Source: Mansonella perstans (lineage: Eukaryota; Nematoda; Chromadorea; Rhabditida; Onchocercidae). From it: a stretch of DNA of 64,000 nt. The DNA lies in assembly GCA_037074765.1 (NCBI GenBank), contig JBAMDO010000149.1:372001-436000 (forward strand), written 5' to 3'. Positions 47,775 through 60,100 of this stretch are shown piece after piece; the first letter of the stretch is position 1; the number at the start of each line of letters is the position of its first letter. The notes under the pieces were generated by a model, which saw only the letters and a program-made list of their open reading frames with translations, searched no databases and was not told where the DNA came from. A program made the translations under genes and the position numbers.

Positions 47775-50700
47775 ATGTTGGTGAGCGTTACCAGATTGTT
47801 GAGGTTAACACACGACAAGGAGGAGACTTTTCTTAAAATTCTGATTTTAGCACTGGCAGCTGTAGTCTCATTTTCAAGGTTAGTATTGAAAGATTTTTGT
47901 CTACTTAATAAGTGATTTTTGGCAGACGCATAAGTATTACCTGCTACAGTTTAATTGACACTCCATTTGATATTTTTAAAATTTTTAAAAGCTTAATTGT
48001 TATCATTTAAGATAACTTCAATTAGTTTGACACTTTAATTTATTTTCCTTTTTTTCCAGCCGACTTTTTGCTGTAATCAGATTCGAATCAGTTATTCATG
48101 AAGTAAGTTAGCCATCGTTTCGTTTCATCTTAGGAAATATTTCGAATTTTACACTGCAAGAAAACATCTAAGAGAAAAGTTCACGTTCACCAATATAATC
48201 TATTTACGTTATGAAATGCTCGATATTACAGTTTGATCCGTATTTCAACTATCGAACTACTCGATATCTGACTGATGAAGGATACTATAATTTCCATAAC
48301 TGGTTTGATGATCGGGCGTGGTATCCGTTGGGGAGGATTATTGGTGGTACAATATATCCCGGTTCGTCTTTATTTTCTCCCTTTTGGTATTTTTGATTCT
48401 ACTAATTGCTTTTTCGGTTCTCTTCAAGCCTCTTTATTTGATTTTTAGGTTTTAGTAAAGCTCTTCTATTCAAAAATTTAAAAATAAAAAGGTCATGGCT
48501 TCTTCCAAATATTTGTAGTGAGGAACTATGTGTTTAGGTTTACTTGTAAATATTTATTTAGGTTTAATGGTAACAAGTGCTTTGATTCATCGCATGTTGC
48601 ATTTCGTTCATTTCACATTACATGTGCGAGAAATTTGTGTATTTCTTGCTCCTCTTTTTAGTTCATTCACAGTTTTAATAACATACGCGTTAACGAAAGA
48701 ATTAAAGGTTTGTTATGTTTTTCTCTCCAAATTTTTATTTTTTGCTACATGTGGTAAAAGTTTTTTATGGTTTGTAAACATTTTATTTCATGACGTTGGT
48801 TGCTAAAATCAGATTTATATTTTGCATAACGAACTGGTATAAAATAAAAATTCTTATATCGCTCTTCGGTGCCAAATTTTATTATGTAAGCTAGTATATG
48901 ATCAGACTTGTTATCTCCACAGTGATCGAGATGAGGTCTGCTACACTAGATTATGATGATTCTGATGTTATTCTGATGTTTCTTAGGTTCAAGATAGCTC
49001 TATTAAACATCTGCGTTTACATTCAAAATGACAAAGCATTGTAGGCGGTTCACAAGCTTGAGGATGATTGATCGTATGAAAAATCTTCAGGACTTTTAGG
49101 TGTAAATATATATATATATATATGTCGTAAATAAAAGAAATAGAAAGTAATATTACGGGAATCAAAAACAGCACTTGCAAATTAACCTAAGGTTTAAGAG
49201 ATCCATTTTTTAGAGTTCTTTATTACCATAACGTGGTCTTAATGATTTTTATGATTCAGTCAGTTTTATCTCTTATTTTCCTTTAACTACGGATTTGAAA
49301 GTTCTGAGCTACAGTAGCTATATTATGTAATACAATTTTGAAGCGGATTTATCTGAACTTAAATCATTGATAGGCGTTTCTGTTATAGGATGATGCAGCT
49401 GGACTTGTAGCTGCCTCCTTCATTGCTATTGTGCCAGGTTACATATCACGTTCTGTTGCGGGTTCATATGATAACGAAGGTATTGCCATATTTTGTATGT
49501 TGTCTACCTATTACCTATGGATCAAGGTTTGTTTCTTCACTCATTTTCTGATGAAGAAATGCGGTTTTGCTTTTACTAGGTGTATACTTCCTGTTTCCTA
49601 AAATGAAGTCGAACAAATACGTCTGTCATTTTTCTTTTTTAATTTTAGTTCGTAGAATTATCAGAAGATAGCTTTATTGAATTTTGTGAAATTTTGAATG
49701 GATAGTTTGAAGTATTCAGGCAGTGAAGAGTGGTGACGTGTGCTGGTCAGTTTTGTGCTCACTTGGTTATTTCTACATGGTTTCCTCATGGGGTGGTTAC
49801 GTGTTCTTGATCAATCTTATTCCGTTACACGTTTTGACTCTTATTTGCACTAACCGATTCTCGAACAAAATATATATCGCTTATTCAACCGTTAGTTTTT
49901 TAGATCAGAATAAATAGAGGGAAGAAAGATATTACAGGAATATTTCTTTGTCTCTTGTTTATTGTAAAGCTAAAAGACATTTAGCTATGAATTAGAGTTA
50001 TTTTTTTGTTTTAACCAACTTTGGTTGAAAGCCTTTCACGCAGGAATGACCATTTGAAAATTTTTCTTTCTCGTCTGCTATTTTCTGGACAGTGCTTGTA
50101 TGCTTTATTAAGAAAACGAAAATTTTAGTTCTACGTTATCGGAACTATATTTTCAATGCAAATTCCCTTTGTTGGATTTCAGCCTGTGCAAACTTCGGAG
50201 CATATGATGGTATGTTGAAAAATATAATTTGTTGAGAGATTTCTTGATTCATCAGGGACTATCATAATATAATCTACTTTAGGGATTCATACATTTTTGA
50301 TTTCCGCTTATTGGATATTTTATCTGTTGTTTTGAATACAAAAACTGAACTTTCTCTGAAAATATGTTTTTGAAAGATGTTAAACGTGATTTGCCATTTG
50401 TACGATAATATTCGACATAATTAATGTTCTGATTTTTTTTTGTCGAAGCTACCCCCTCTTCAGTGTATTGTATATTTGTTCTTACACACACGCACATACA
50501 ATACATATACACTTCTAATTCTGTTAGATTTTTAATTTTTAGTTTAGGAGTTTTGAACTAAACGTACTTTTAGGCTTTTGGAGTTTTTGGATTATGTCAG
50601 ATTATCGCGTTTGCTATTTGGTTACGGGCACGAATGTCGGAAGGGAATTTTCAGTTTCTTTTTCGATCAACTGTTCTGTTTGCGGCATGTGCTGTTGCAA

Positions 50701-53700
50701 TGTGTATCATCGTCGCATCCTATCTGGGAAGTAAGTACTTGGGAAAAATTTTTCAGACTTTTTTATTGTTCTTTTTTTTTTTTGTTGTTCAGATCACTAC
50801 CTATTAATTCGATTCCACATGAGACTTTTAATGCTTATAAATTTTGATTTATGTTAAATCAGTATAATAGCAAATACTGAGTGACTTATTCATGTCCAGG
50901 CGTTCACAGTAGTGCGTTGCCTGATGATGTTCGATAGTAGCTATGCTCTGGTCGTTTCTTGTATTGTGTTTGAGTAACAAATTCATGTTCCGCTAACCTA
51001 CATTATTTACAATTTATGCCTTTTATTAGTTATCATGCGATTTGTTTCTCAGTTCATTTAAAGTCCCTGTGAAATTGACCTTCCAACTTTCTCTAACTGT
51101 TGCTGCTGTTCTTTTATATCATTTTAATGGTAAACTGCTTTAAATGGAAAAAAATAATTGGCATTTTCTCACGCATCTTAATCTTTCTTCTAATTAATAT
51201 ATCATACTGAAGAAATGCAAGAAACCCGAAAAGGATTTTTTAGAAATCGCTCCTTGGACCGGACGATTTTACTCATTATTGGATCCATCATATGCTAAAA
51301 ACAATATTCCCATTATTGCATCTGTGTCTGAACATCAGCCAACAGCATGGAGCTCTTTCTACTTTGATTTGCAAATACTAGTGTTCACTTTTCCAGGTAT
51401 TTGACTTTTGTCACTAAGGTGCTTTGTTTATTCACGTGAATATCTTTCTGATATCGTTTCTGTACTTTTAAATAGTAAATGTTGAGATTTATTAATGACA
51501 GCAATCAAAATCAAAGTTTTCGAAATGGGCATTATCAGTTTGCATTTTCTTAATTGTTCCTTGTTTTCAGTTGGATTGTATGTCTGTTTCAAAGAGCTCA
51601 GTGATCACAATATTTTTATCATACTGTATGCCCTCACAAGCATTTATTTTGCGGTAAGTTTTTGTTTTCAGATAGTTTTAGCAAAGTTCAGCGTCATGTT
51701 TAGTTTGCTGTCTTATGCTTGTTCAATTCAGATATTTAGTATTTATCCCATACTCGTTTACTCAGTTGAACTGAAATGAATTATTCCATCATGACACTGC
51801 TATTTTAAATCATGTTTTTACGAACGTTATAGATATGAATTTCGAGTAAGGAAATAATTATTTGTGAGTAGAAATGATTTACATTTTATAGGGTGTAATG
51901 GTTCGTTTGATGTTAGTATTGGCACCGGTAATGTGCATATTAGGTGGTATTGCGTTGTCGTCGACATTAACCACATTTATGAAGAACTTGGATTCATCAT
52001 CGACACATGTTAGGCATGATAAAAAAGAAAGAGATAAAAATTATCCATATAAAAATGAGGTAACTTATTTTTAAATGAAGTGCAAGTTTGAACTGTTCGA
52101 ATTTTACTGGTTGGAATTACGAAAAAATTTTATAAGGCCATAGGTCATAAAATAGATGTTCCATTACAAGTTTGCAATTTATCGCTGTACTACAAAAGAT
52201 TGCTTATTTAAAAACAAGTGCTTAAAGCAATCTCGCCCTTTCGTATTCTTTTTCATTCTTTCTGTTTGGTACAATGGTCATCTTTTTAAATTTAAGGTAG
52301 CACAAGCAGTGATTGCAATTGTTGGAGTATTTTTCCTTTCTTATGTACATCACTGCACGTGGGCAACATCTGAAGCTTATAGTAGTCCTTCAATTGTTCT
52401 TTCTGCACATGGTGGTGATGGATCAACCATTATTTTCGATGATTTCAGAGAAGCTTATTATTGGTTACGCAAAAATACGCATCCGGTCAGTAGATAATAT
52501 TTCCAGAGAATATCGAGACCAACAAATTTACCTTAGGATCTTGTAAAGTTTTGAAACTTTTCAGGAAGCAAAAATCATGTCCTGGTGGGATTATGGGTAT
52601 CAAATAACAGCAATGGCAAATCGAACAGTTATCGTTGATAACAATACCTGGAATAATACTCATATATCACGTGTTGGACAGGTGAATAGTTTTTGTACTT
52701 TTTTAAACCAAGGTGTTTCGGATCTTTGGGTTTTTACTGGGAGCGCACAGTAACTAGTGGTGTTCTTTTTTCTTCTCGACTGTGTTTTTCCTCTTGATTA
52801 TTTCGTTAATTGGATTTTTTGCTTGGCAGAGTTTACTTCTATATAGCGGACAGTTACAATCAAAGATTTACTGCATTCACATAGATTGTTTAACTCCCTA
52901 TCAAAATCGCTTAGCTCTTTTTCTATTATTTGAATCAAATTTATTTTAGGCAATGTCTTCGAAAGAAGAAGATGCATATGAAATAATGCGTGAACTGGAT
53001 GTTGATTATGTTTTAGTGATTTTTGGTGGAGTAATCGGATATTCTTCTGACGGTGATTTATTCTGAATATTTGCACGTGAAATTACTGCTTTAGTTCCCC
53101 ATTCTATAATTTAGAGGGTTTCCAGAAGGTAGTGAATTCATTAGTGCTTTTTCTTACTGATGCAGTTCGAGCTAAGAAAAATATGAATGGATATAATTGA
53201 ATATCAGTTACGCTAGTCTAAGGAGTTGGAGAAAGTTTAATTGTAGAGATATTAGACTGGGTAACTCGCTAATGCGGTTTTACCATAAGCAGGTTTTTTT
53301 TCCAGATATCAACAAATTCTTATGGATGGTAAGGATTGGTGGATCGACACCAGAGGGTGCACACATCAAAGAGATGGATTACTTTTCAAAATCGGGTGAA
53401 TTTCGTATTGATCGCGAGGGTTCACCGACTATGCTTAATTGTCTGATGTATAAGCTGTGCTATTACCGGTTTGGTGGACTCTATACTCAACATGTAAACC
53501 TTTGCTTGGGAACTGTTGTCTATAATATCTTCCGATGATTTTCTTGAGAATTCATGTTAAGGTCGATATGAAACTAAAATTAAGGAAATAACATGGAAAG
53601 ATAATATGTTTCGAACTCATGCTCTGAACTCTGAAAAATTGAAAATTTAACTATTCAGTAAAATATATTTTTCAAATTAGAGACACCTTCAGGGACAAGT

Positions 53701-54163
53701 TACCGGTTTTGATAGGGTAAGACATGCTGAAATCGGTAACAAGGATTTCGAACTCGATTTCTTGGAAGAAGCTTACACCACGGAACATTGGATCGTGAGG
53801 ATTTATAAAGTAAGATATGATTTTCGAAGATAATTTTGTCATAATTATCACAGATAATTCGCTATATGCAGTTATTAGGCCGGGCAGTATTTATAAATAT
53901 TTAGTGCGTGAACACCATTTATATTATTTAAATTAACGTCAACAGTGCAATTCATATGACTAACTTCATGTATTATTTTTTCAGAAGTTTTTGACATCAT
54001 GTGCGTCTATTTCTTAGACTTTTATGAAACACCGAATCGTGTTTATTATTTAACATAACTAGCAGATAGCTGTTTTTTTGTCTCTAGAAAGGCTTGTTTA
54101 TTTCGATATAACTTTACAGTTGATTTACAGGTGAAACCGTTGGATAATCGAGGCCATAAATAA
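47775..54163 (+). CDS. stt-3: Oligosaccharyltransferase catalytic subunit STT3 (710 aa)
   Basis: Exons: 47775-47878, 48060-48102, 48232-48361, 48562-48707, 49389-49526, 49720-49890, 50129-50209, 50574-50730, 51244-51396, 51571-51653, 51892-52059, 52297-52485, 52565-52681, 52950-53052, 53306-53493, 53681-53809, 54131-54163; 2133 nt, all in phase. STT3 transfers the lipid-linked glycan to asparagine in N-X-S/T sequons in the ER lumen. The first lumenal loop has the metal-binding F-D-P-Y-F-N-Y-R at residues 50-57. About a dozen membrane segments follow, then S-V-S-E-H-Q-P in the external loop and the catalytic W-W-D-Y-G at 528-532. The sequence N-N-T just after is a conserved sequon of the protein itself. 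The length (710) is close to human STT3A (705). C. elegans has one STT3 gene. The stop TAA lies inside an AATAAA. Confidence 0.96.
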
Positions 54164-56180
54164 AGCATTCTTGCAACGCATTTTGTTACATTTCGTGCAG
54201 ATGGGTAATTTCTTTTTAGATGAGTTTACTGTTTTGCAATTTAAAATACACTGTTATTGTTATATCCTGGTTCTTATCCAAAGATCTGTAATTTAATTAA
54301 TAGATGCAACTTAGTTTTGCATATGTAATTTATTCCACACTAATAAAGGTATATGATATGAAAAGTGCTATAGAATATTCCAACTGACTTTGATGGATGT
54401 AACATCAAAGTGAACAAGATTATCTGCGGATCCATGGCTAACATTAAGGTTTGAAATTTATCGAACCACTAATGTTCCATACTGAATCATTTTATTTATT
54501 GGATGTAGTTTTAGGTTAATTGATCAAATTTTTAGATCATGTAATTGAACTGTTATTCTGATAAAGATTTTGTTGTTTTGAAATGAATGGTACTGAAATA
54601 AGTGTCATAAAAGACTTTTCAAATAATTATCTTTTTACCAAAATTTATTTCATTTCACGTGAATTTATCGAATATGATGAAAAAACAAAATCTTACTGGA
54701 AATAATTTTTACAATATTTCATTTTTTTTAGAATTTGATATAACATTTTTGAGTTACGCCAAATATTCCATCGAAATTTTTTAATTATAATGAATTGAAA
54801 ATAAGCTCACAGTTAAATGAAAATTTCATGCATTGTTTATGATCAAAATCAAGCCTGAAATTTCTTCTTTTTTATTAATATCAGAATGAATTTTCAAGTT
54901 TATGCGCTAACTTGAAGAGTTTTGAAAATTACATAGGTCATTAATTAATATACAGCGCTAGATATTTCAATAGTGTTTTATGGTCATTTGACGCAATACG
55001 TTGCATCATAACTGAATTTTCCTGGAATGTGAATACAATTAGATGAAGCGATATTAAAATAGTCTGACGTGAAAGGATTGAAAATGGTATTGGCGGGATT
55101 TGAAAAACTCTAAGCATTTTTTATGTGGACAAATCTAGAAAGGGATGATTGCAAAATATAACTCTTATCGTTGACATTAAATCGCGACAGGTCTACTAAA
55201 TCAAAACATCACTTTGCACGCATAATACTGCTTGTATTTCTTAGGACAGTTGCGCTTTTATTGAATATATTGGATAAAACTTTGCATAGATTATGTTAAA
55301 AAAATCTCCTGAATACACGCCGTACTATGAAAAGATCTTTCGGCTACACTAGATTCAATATTGCTATAATTATCCGTCATATTATTATCATTACCACAAA
55401 TTCTACTGCATCAACACTCGAAATAGCCTCAGTAGCCTCATAATTCTAACTGTTTCATTTCGTTTATTTCACTAATTTGGCTTTTAATGAAAATAATAGT
55501 AGTTAAGAAAGAATGGAAAAAAGCGAGAACATAAACAGGTTTTGTGAACAGCTATACAGTTTGGAAATTAAATTTTTTAAATCAAATTTATAAGTTTGAT
55601 GTTACCTATTCACACCGATATTTTTGAAAAATTGTGCAAAATTTATGATAGCCTAAATCCATTAGTACCGATGATTTCCTCTGCTTCAACAACTCTATCA
55701 ATCAAAGTGTTACTGTGTTAATCTGAAAGTGTTAATTAAAAGGCACTGATACGTTCGAAACACTTTTTTGAGATGAAATTTGAAATGTTACGACATGCTC
55801 TATCAGTAATTTAACACACAGTTGCAAAGTGCTAAGATCTTTGTATGTTATCTTAGAGTAGAATTTAGACGCAGTGGAGAGAATTGCCTATCACAGTGCA
55901 AGTGCTTTCTATTAAATTATAATGCTCTTGTTCAATAAGAAAAAGTAATATGTTTCGATTTTGACTGTCATTTTTGAGAAGCGAAGGCTCCAGTTGTATC
56001 TTACACCAACTTTTTTTCTGGAAAACTTAATGGTAGTGGAGTCAGAATTATTGAGCGCTGTTTAAAAGCTTAATGTTTCAAACTACATTTCAAAAAAAAA
56101 ACCGAACTGAGGAAAATCTTTACCGGTAAAATTATAAACTATATGCTAACAATATTGAACAACAGTAGAGTGCTTTTCTT

Positions 56181-56252
56181 TTCAAAAAAACAACTTTATT
56201 CTTATGATAATTATCTTTCAAAAAAACAACTTTATTCTTATGATAATTATCC
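56181..56252. repeat. Tandem duplication, about 35-bp unit, two copies
   Basis: Two adjacent, essentially identical copies of a unit containing CAACTTTATTCTTATGATAA, each starting with CAAAAAAACAA. A recent local duplication is the simplest reading. Confidence 0.85.
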
Positions 56253-56622
56253 GTAATCTGTAACGAGGTATGGACAGTTGATACGGCAAAGCACGTGTAC
56301 ATCACCAAATCATGGAAACTTATTATCCTCCAGCTACAATGAGCCTTTTGAAGTAGAGAAACATTTTTGAGATATCTCATTTGAAATGAATTTACAATTT
56401 CGAAACAAATGGTCACATGAAAAGATATATACAGTGATATGGTTAATATAAAAATAGTTAATAGAAAGAATAATATAAGAAAAATTGTCGTACGAACAAA
56501 ACTCTTCGACAGCTATTTCAATCTAATTGTTTCTGTTAATTTACTTGAATGAAATTGAAAATTTCAAAGTTTTATCGTACCTATGTAGACAGAACTCACC
56601 TAAGTTATGACCGCTTTTAGAA

Positions 56623-56820
56623 TCAAGCTGGGATAGAGGATGTAGGAGAAAGGTGAAAGCACCCTCTTTTCCGTTCTTTTGAAGGATTTATTAATTGTTT
56701 CTTCAATTCATTAAAGTCATAATTTTCTTTGTTTATTGCATCAAAATATTTGTTACGCCAATAATTTGAGATGTTCTTCTCAAAAGTCATACAGCCTATA
56801 TTTTCCCTTTCTCCCCGCAA
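56623..56820 (-). CDS. Doubtful 65-residue charged ORF, unknown
   Basis: A minus-strand frame with well-mixed, charged protein-like composition (for example N-Y-W-R-N-K-Y-F-D-A-I-N-K-E-N) in AT-rich intergenic DNA, from an ATG at 56820 to a TGA. It has no splice partners. An internal ATG at 56790 is an equally likely start. It lies about 300 bp below the chn-1 last exon. It may be a gene fragment, a transferred fragment or chance. Confidence 0.2.
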   Translation of the reverse strand: MRGERENIGCMTFEKNISNYWRNKYFDAINKENYDFNELKKQLINPSKERKRGCFHLSPTSSIPA

Positions 56821-57121
56821 GACTTAAACTGTTGATTTGCTTTGATATCTTTCGAAATATTGCTGTTTCTGGTCAGGAAAACGTTAAAGAAGGAGAGCGC
56901 TGTTAGCGAAAGTTGCAACTAATGATAAATGTGCCCAGTCAATCCAAATTCAAAATACAATTTCTTTCTAGTTGGATTATTTAGCTCTAACAGTTAAAAC
57001 AAAGGCCGGTAGAACCTTAAATGAATCACAAAAAAAATATGCTAATGAAAACCAATCACTGCAGTGCGTTCGCTAGAAACCACAACAACCGCAGAATTTA
57101 TCATGAACTGGAAAATTATCA

Positions 57122-60100
57122 TCAACCGTCCATAGCCCACTGATTTTCACTCAAAAAATGATCTACCACCTGAAAATACACATTTTTTTATGAAAAACTG
57201 ATTAGGTTACACAGTTAATACAACAAAAATGAAGACTTTTGAACAAGAACAATTTAAAACAATCCATCCGTAAGTTTTTAAGAGCCAAAGCATGCGAAGA
57301 TCCAAATTAAAAAAATTGGTGATTCGGTTTTAAATCGTAGCCGAATATGAATAACTAAGCTATGCGTTGCTAAAATACTCGGTGTCTAACACTACATTTT
57401 AAAAGAAAAAAAGAGCTGTAGTTTTATGGAGGAGAAACAGGAACTAAACTAAAATAATTAACTTTAATATTAGTAATCCACAAAGTAAATTTACTAATCT
57501 GCGTAACCGTTATCCGAAATGATATTTAAATAGAAAAAGATGATTTCCAGACATAATTTTAATTACAAAAATATTTTACATCAAGTAGTAGCAATCTATA
57601 TAAAATATATGTACAGAACTAAACTAAAATAGTTTAGTTATATTATATTATATAATATATATATATATATATACCGTCTTTTATTAGGCTGATACAAAAG
57701 TAACTGAATCTCAGCAATTTTGAATTTCTGCTACCATATAGCAAGATGTATTCATAGATATCATATACCATTTTAATTTTCGTCCCTTGCTTGACGTTCT
57801 TAAGTTAATGTCTTATCCTTGCTGTCTACTTTATATTAAATTTCACACCTAGAAATGATGCTGAAAACAAAGAAAAATCGACTGATCTTTTATAAGTTCA
57901 AAATCGGTCATAAGAAGAGCAATAACTCGCAATACCAATACCGTATCTGTCCTAAGAACTGCCTGTAATCGTGCAGTGCAGTAGCAGTTTAAGGCCAGCG
58001 AAGGAAATGAAGATTTTGAACATGAAGAATGTAGAGACCGGTCATCGGAAGTTGAAAACAACCAACTGAGAGCAATTATCGAAGTAAATGGATAATTCGC
58101 TATCAATCTTTTTGATATTATCATCAGTAATATTCTGCATTTCCTTTTTAGCGCTATGAAAATCATCTTCTGAGATTTCTTTACTTTTCTGCATTTTCTC
58201 TATTTCTTCCATAATATCTCTACGTATATTTCTAATGGTGACCCACGCATTTTCAGCAAATTGGTGCAATAATTTCACTAATTTTTCACGGGTTTCTTGC
58301 GTTAAATCTGGATCTAACACTACATGAGAAATGGCTGAAAAACCCAGTGCTAGCCATCTTATAAGTCGTTCGCCGTTTCAAGTAAACTGCAAAGGTGAAA
58401 AAGCTTAATAAATGGGTTGATTTCAAAAACTCAATTAATAGGTTGATCTCACGAACTGATACATTTTCAAGAAAACTATCGTCCTTGAATCACCTCTTTT
58501 AATCCGAGCAACCAAGTAAACTACTTTTCAATCAAAATAACGTTTGATTGTGACATTCACTGATTGATAAAGTGGTTTGAATATGGTTACAACGTTGACT
58601 TGGAGTTATGAAGGCACAATTACTTTTGTATCAACCTAATATTTGGCGTTCATTTGCTCTTTCATAACAAATATTCAAATAGCCATAAAAATAAGGAATT
58701 TTCAACAAAGCATACCTCCTTCATAGCAAGATTAGGTATAAGCTGGTCAACAGTAAGCGGTGCTCGAGTAACTGGATCAAAATGACCAACTCGTTGCAAA
58801 TGTTCCTTAATATCTGCACGATCATATGTTATACCGCTCGGAGTTATTACAGGATCGCGTAACATCTCGAAACTAATTTTACCACACAAATAATCAGGCA
58901 CTTCTCTTCTCCGCCTTTTTTCATCTACCTAAAAATTAAAAAGTTCTGTTTGAACTACTCTCTTTTACCAATCATTTTTGGCCAGTGCTTATCAAATAAT
59001 AAACTACCGAAGAGATGAAAAATCTTCCCCTCCTTAAACAAACAATCTTTAGAAGAAATTTATGCAATTATTAAGTCCCGAAAAAAAAAACCAATCAAGC
59101 ATCTTAAAAAAATCCATTATAATTGCTGTTCTTTGTTACTTTAAAAGTCAGATCTGCATAAAACAGCTCAATCAAATTTTGGATTACTTGCGCAAACAAA
59201 TTGTTCAATTTATCCTTGGAAGATTGTGCTTCCATTTTTAATGCCATCTCCTCACTGTTCAAATCCAAATCTTCAGTTATGGATTCATCATTCTCGCTAT
59301 ATTCTTTTTTTTCCTTCAGTTTTCGCAATTTTCTTTCAAGGTCACTATCAATAAGACCATTTAAGTATGTTTGCAGTTCAATTTCTTGTTTTATTCTGAA
59401 ATCCTATAAAGGTTAATATCGATTATGAAAAAGAAAATGAAAACTCAAGTAAAAAATCTTAAAACCTGGGAACTTATTCATACAAAATTGAGAATCTAAA
59501 AAGCTTTTCTAGCAAAGATATCTTATGCAATGCAGGTAAAAATGTCAACAACAATGATAAGTTGTTGATTCAGCACGAATCATTTTGAAATGCAGAGAAA
59601 ATTAAAGCTGACAAACCGTTTTTCTTCTTCTCGCTTGAATATTTCTTTCTTCACAATTCGGATTTGTGCTGTTATTTCGTCACCAAAATTCAATTTCTGA
59701 CTACGCGCCAAATCATTTGCACGTGTAAGCACTTTCAAAGCTTCGTCAAAATGTCCCAGCTGTACACATGTTCGGCCAAGGAAAAAATTTGCCTACAGCT
59801 CATAAAATTATAAACATTTAGCGCAGTATGATAAAGCGAAAAATATGAATTTATTACCAGGATTACTAAGGTTTAAAAATCGATAGTGGAATCCACTGAG
59901 AGATGAATAATGTTTATTTTCTGTAAATTTCACTGCATGAACATAGCTAGCAAACTGCCATACTAATGATTTTGCGTCAATCTCATTAATCTTTCATGTC
60001 TTCATAACTGCTATCTCTAAGTCTCGTCAAAATTCTCTTGTTAAAATTCAACGCCTTCGGAACTAAAATGATAGTGATCTAACTGAACTAGGTAAGATAG

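Larger units (their letters stand above)
54164..57121. other. Intergenic region between stt-3 and chn-1 (tail to tail)
   Basis: No family-recognisable gene. It holds a tandem duplication at 56181-56252 and a 65-codon minus-strand frame at 56623-56820 of coding-like composition. The region receives the 3' ends of both flanking genes. Confidence 0.5.
57684..58639 (+). mobile_element. Degenerate mariner (Tc1/mariner) element with intact ends
   Basis: The left end starts TTAGGCTGATACAAAAGTAA. The right end, read on the minus strand from 58639, starts TTAGGTTGATACAAAAGTAA: the same terminal inverted repeat with one difference in 20 bases. Each end is flanked by TA (57682-57683 and 58640-58641), the mariner target duplication. 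The plus strand encodes pieces of a mariner transposase N-terminus (F-K-I-G-H-K-K near 57889; then, after a frame break, [14 protein letters not shown] near 58035). The catalytic region is missing and the element (956 bp) is shorter than a full mariner (about 1.3 kb). From about 58086 it abuts an unrelated bacterial-type frr fragment. It sits in the last chn-1 intron. Confidence 0.88.

Noticed and set aside
58042..58320. An intact mitochondrial ribosome recycling factor gene
   Set aside because: Only the C-terminal part is present, both borders are inside mariner sequence, and no upstream RRF exons were found on this strand.
58560..58715. chn-1 final exon immediately after the U-box exon (frame after ATATTAG at 58640)
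   Set aside because: That acceptor-like site is the mariner terminal repeat. The true last exon, matching the CHIP C-terminus, is at 57122-57169.
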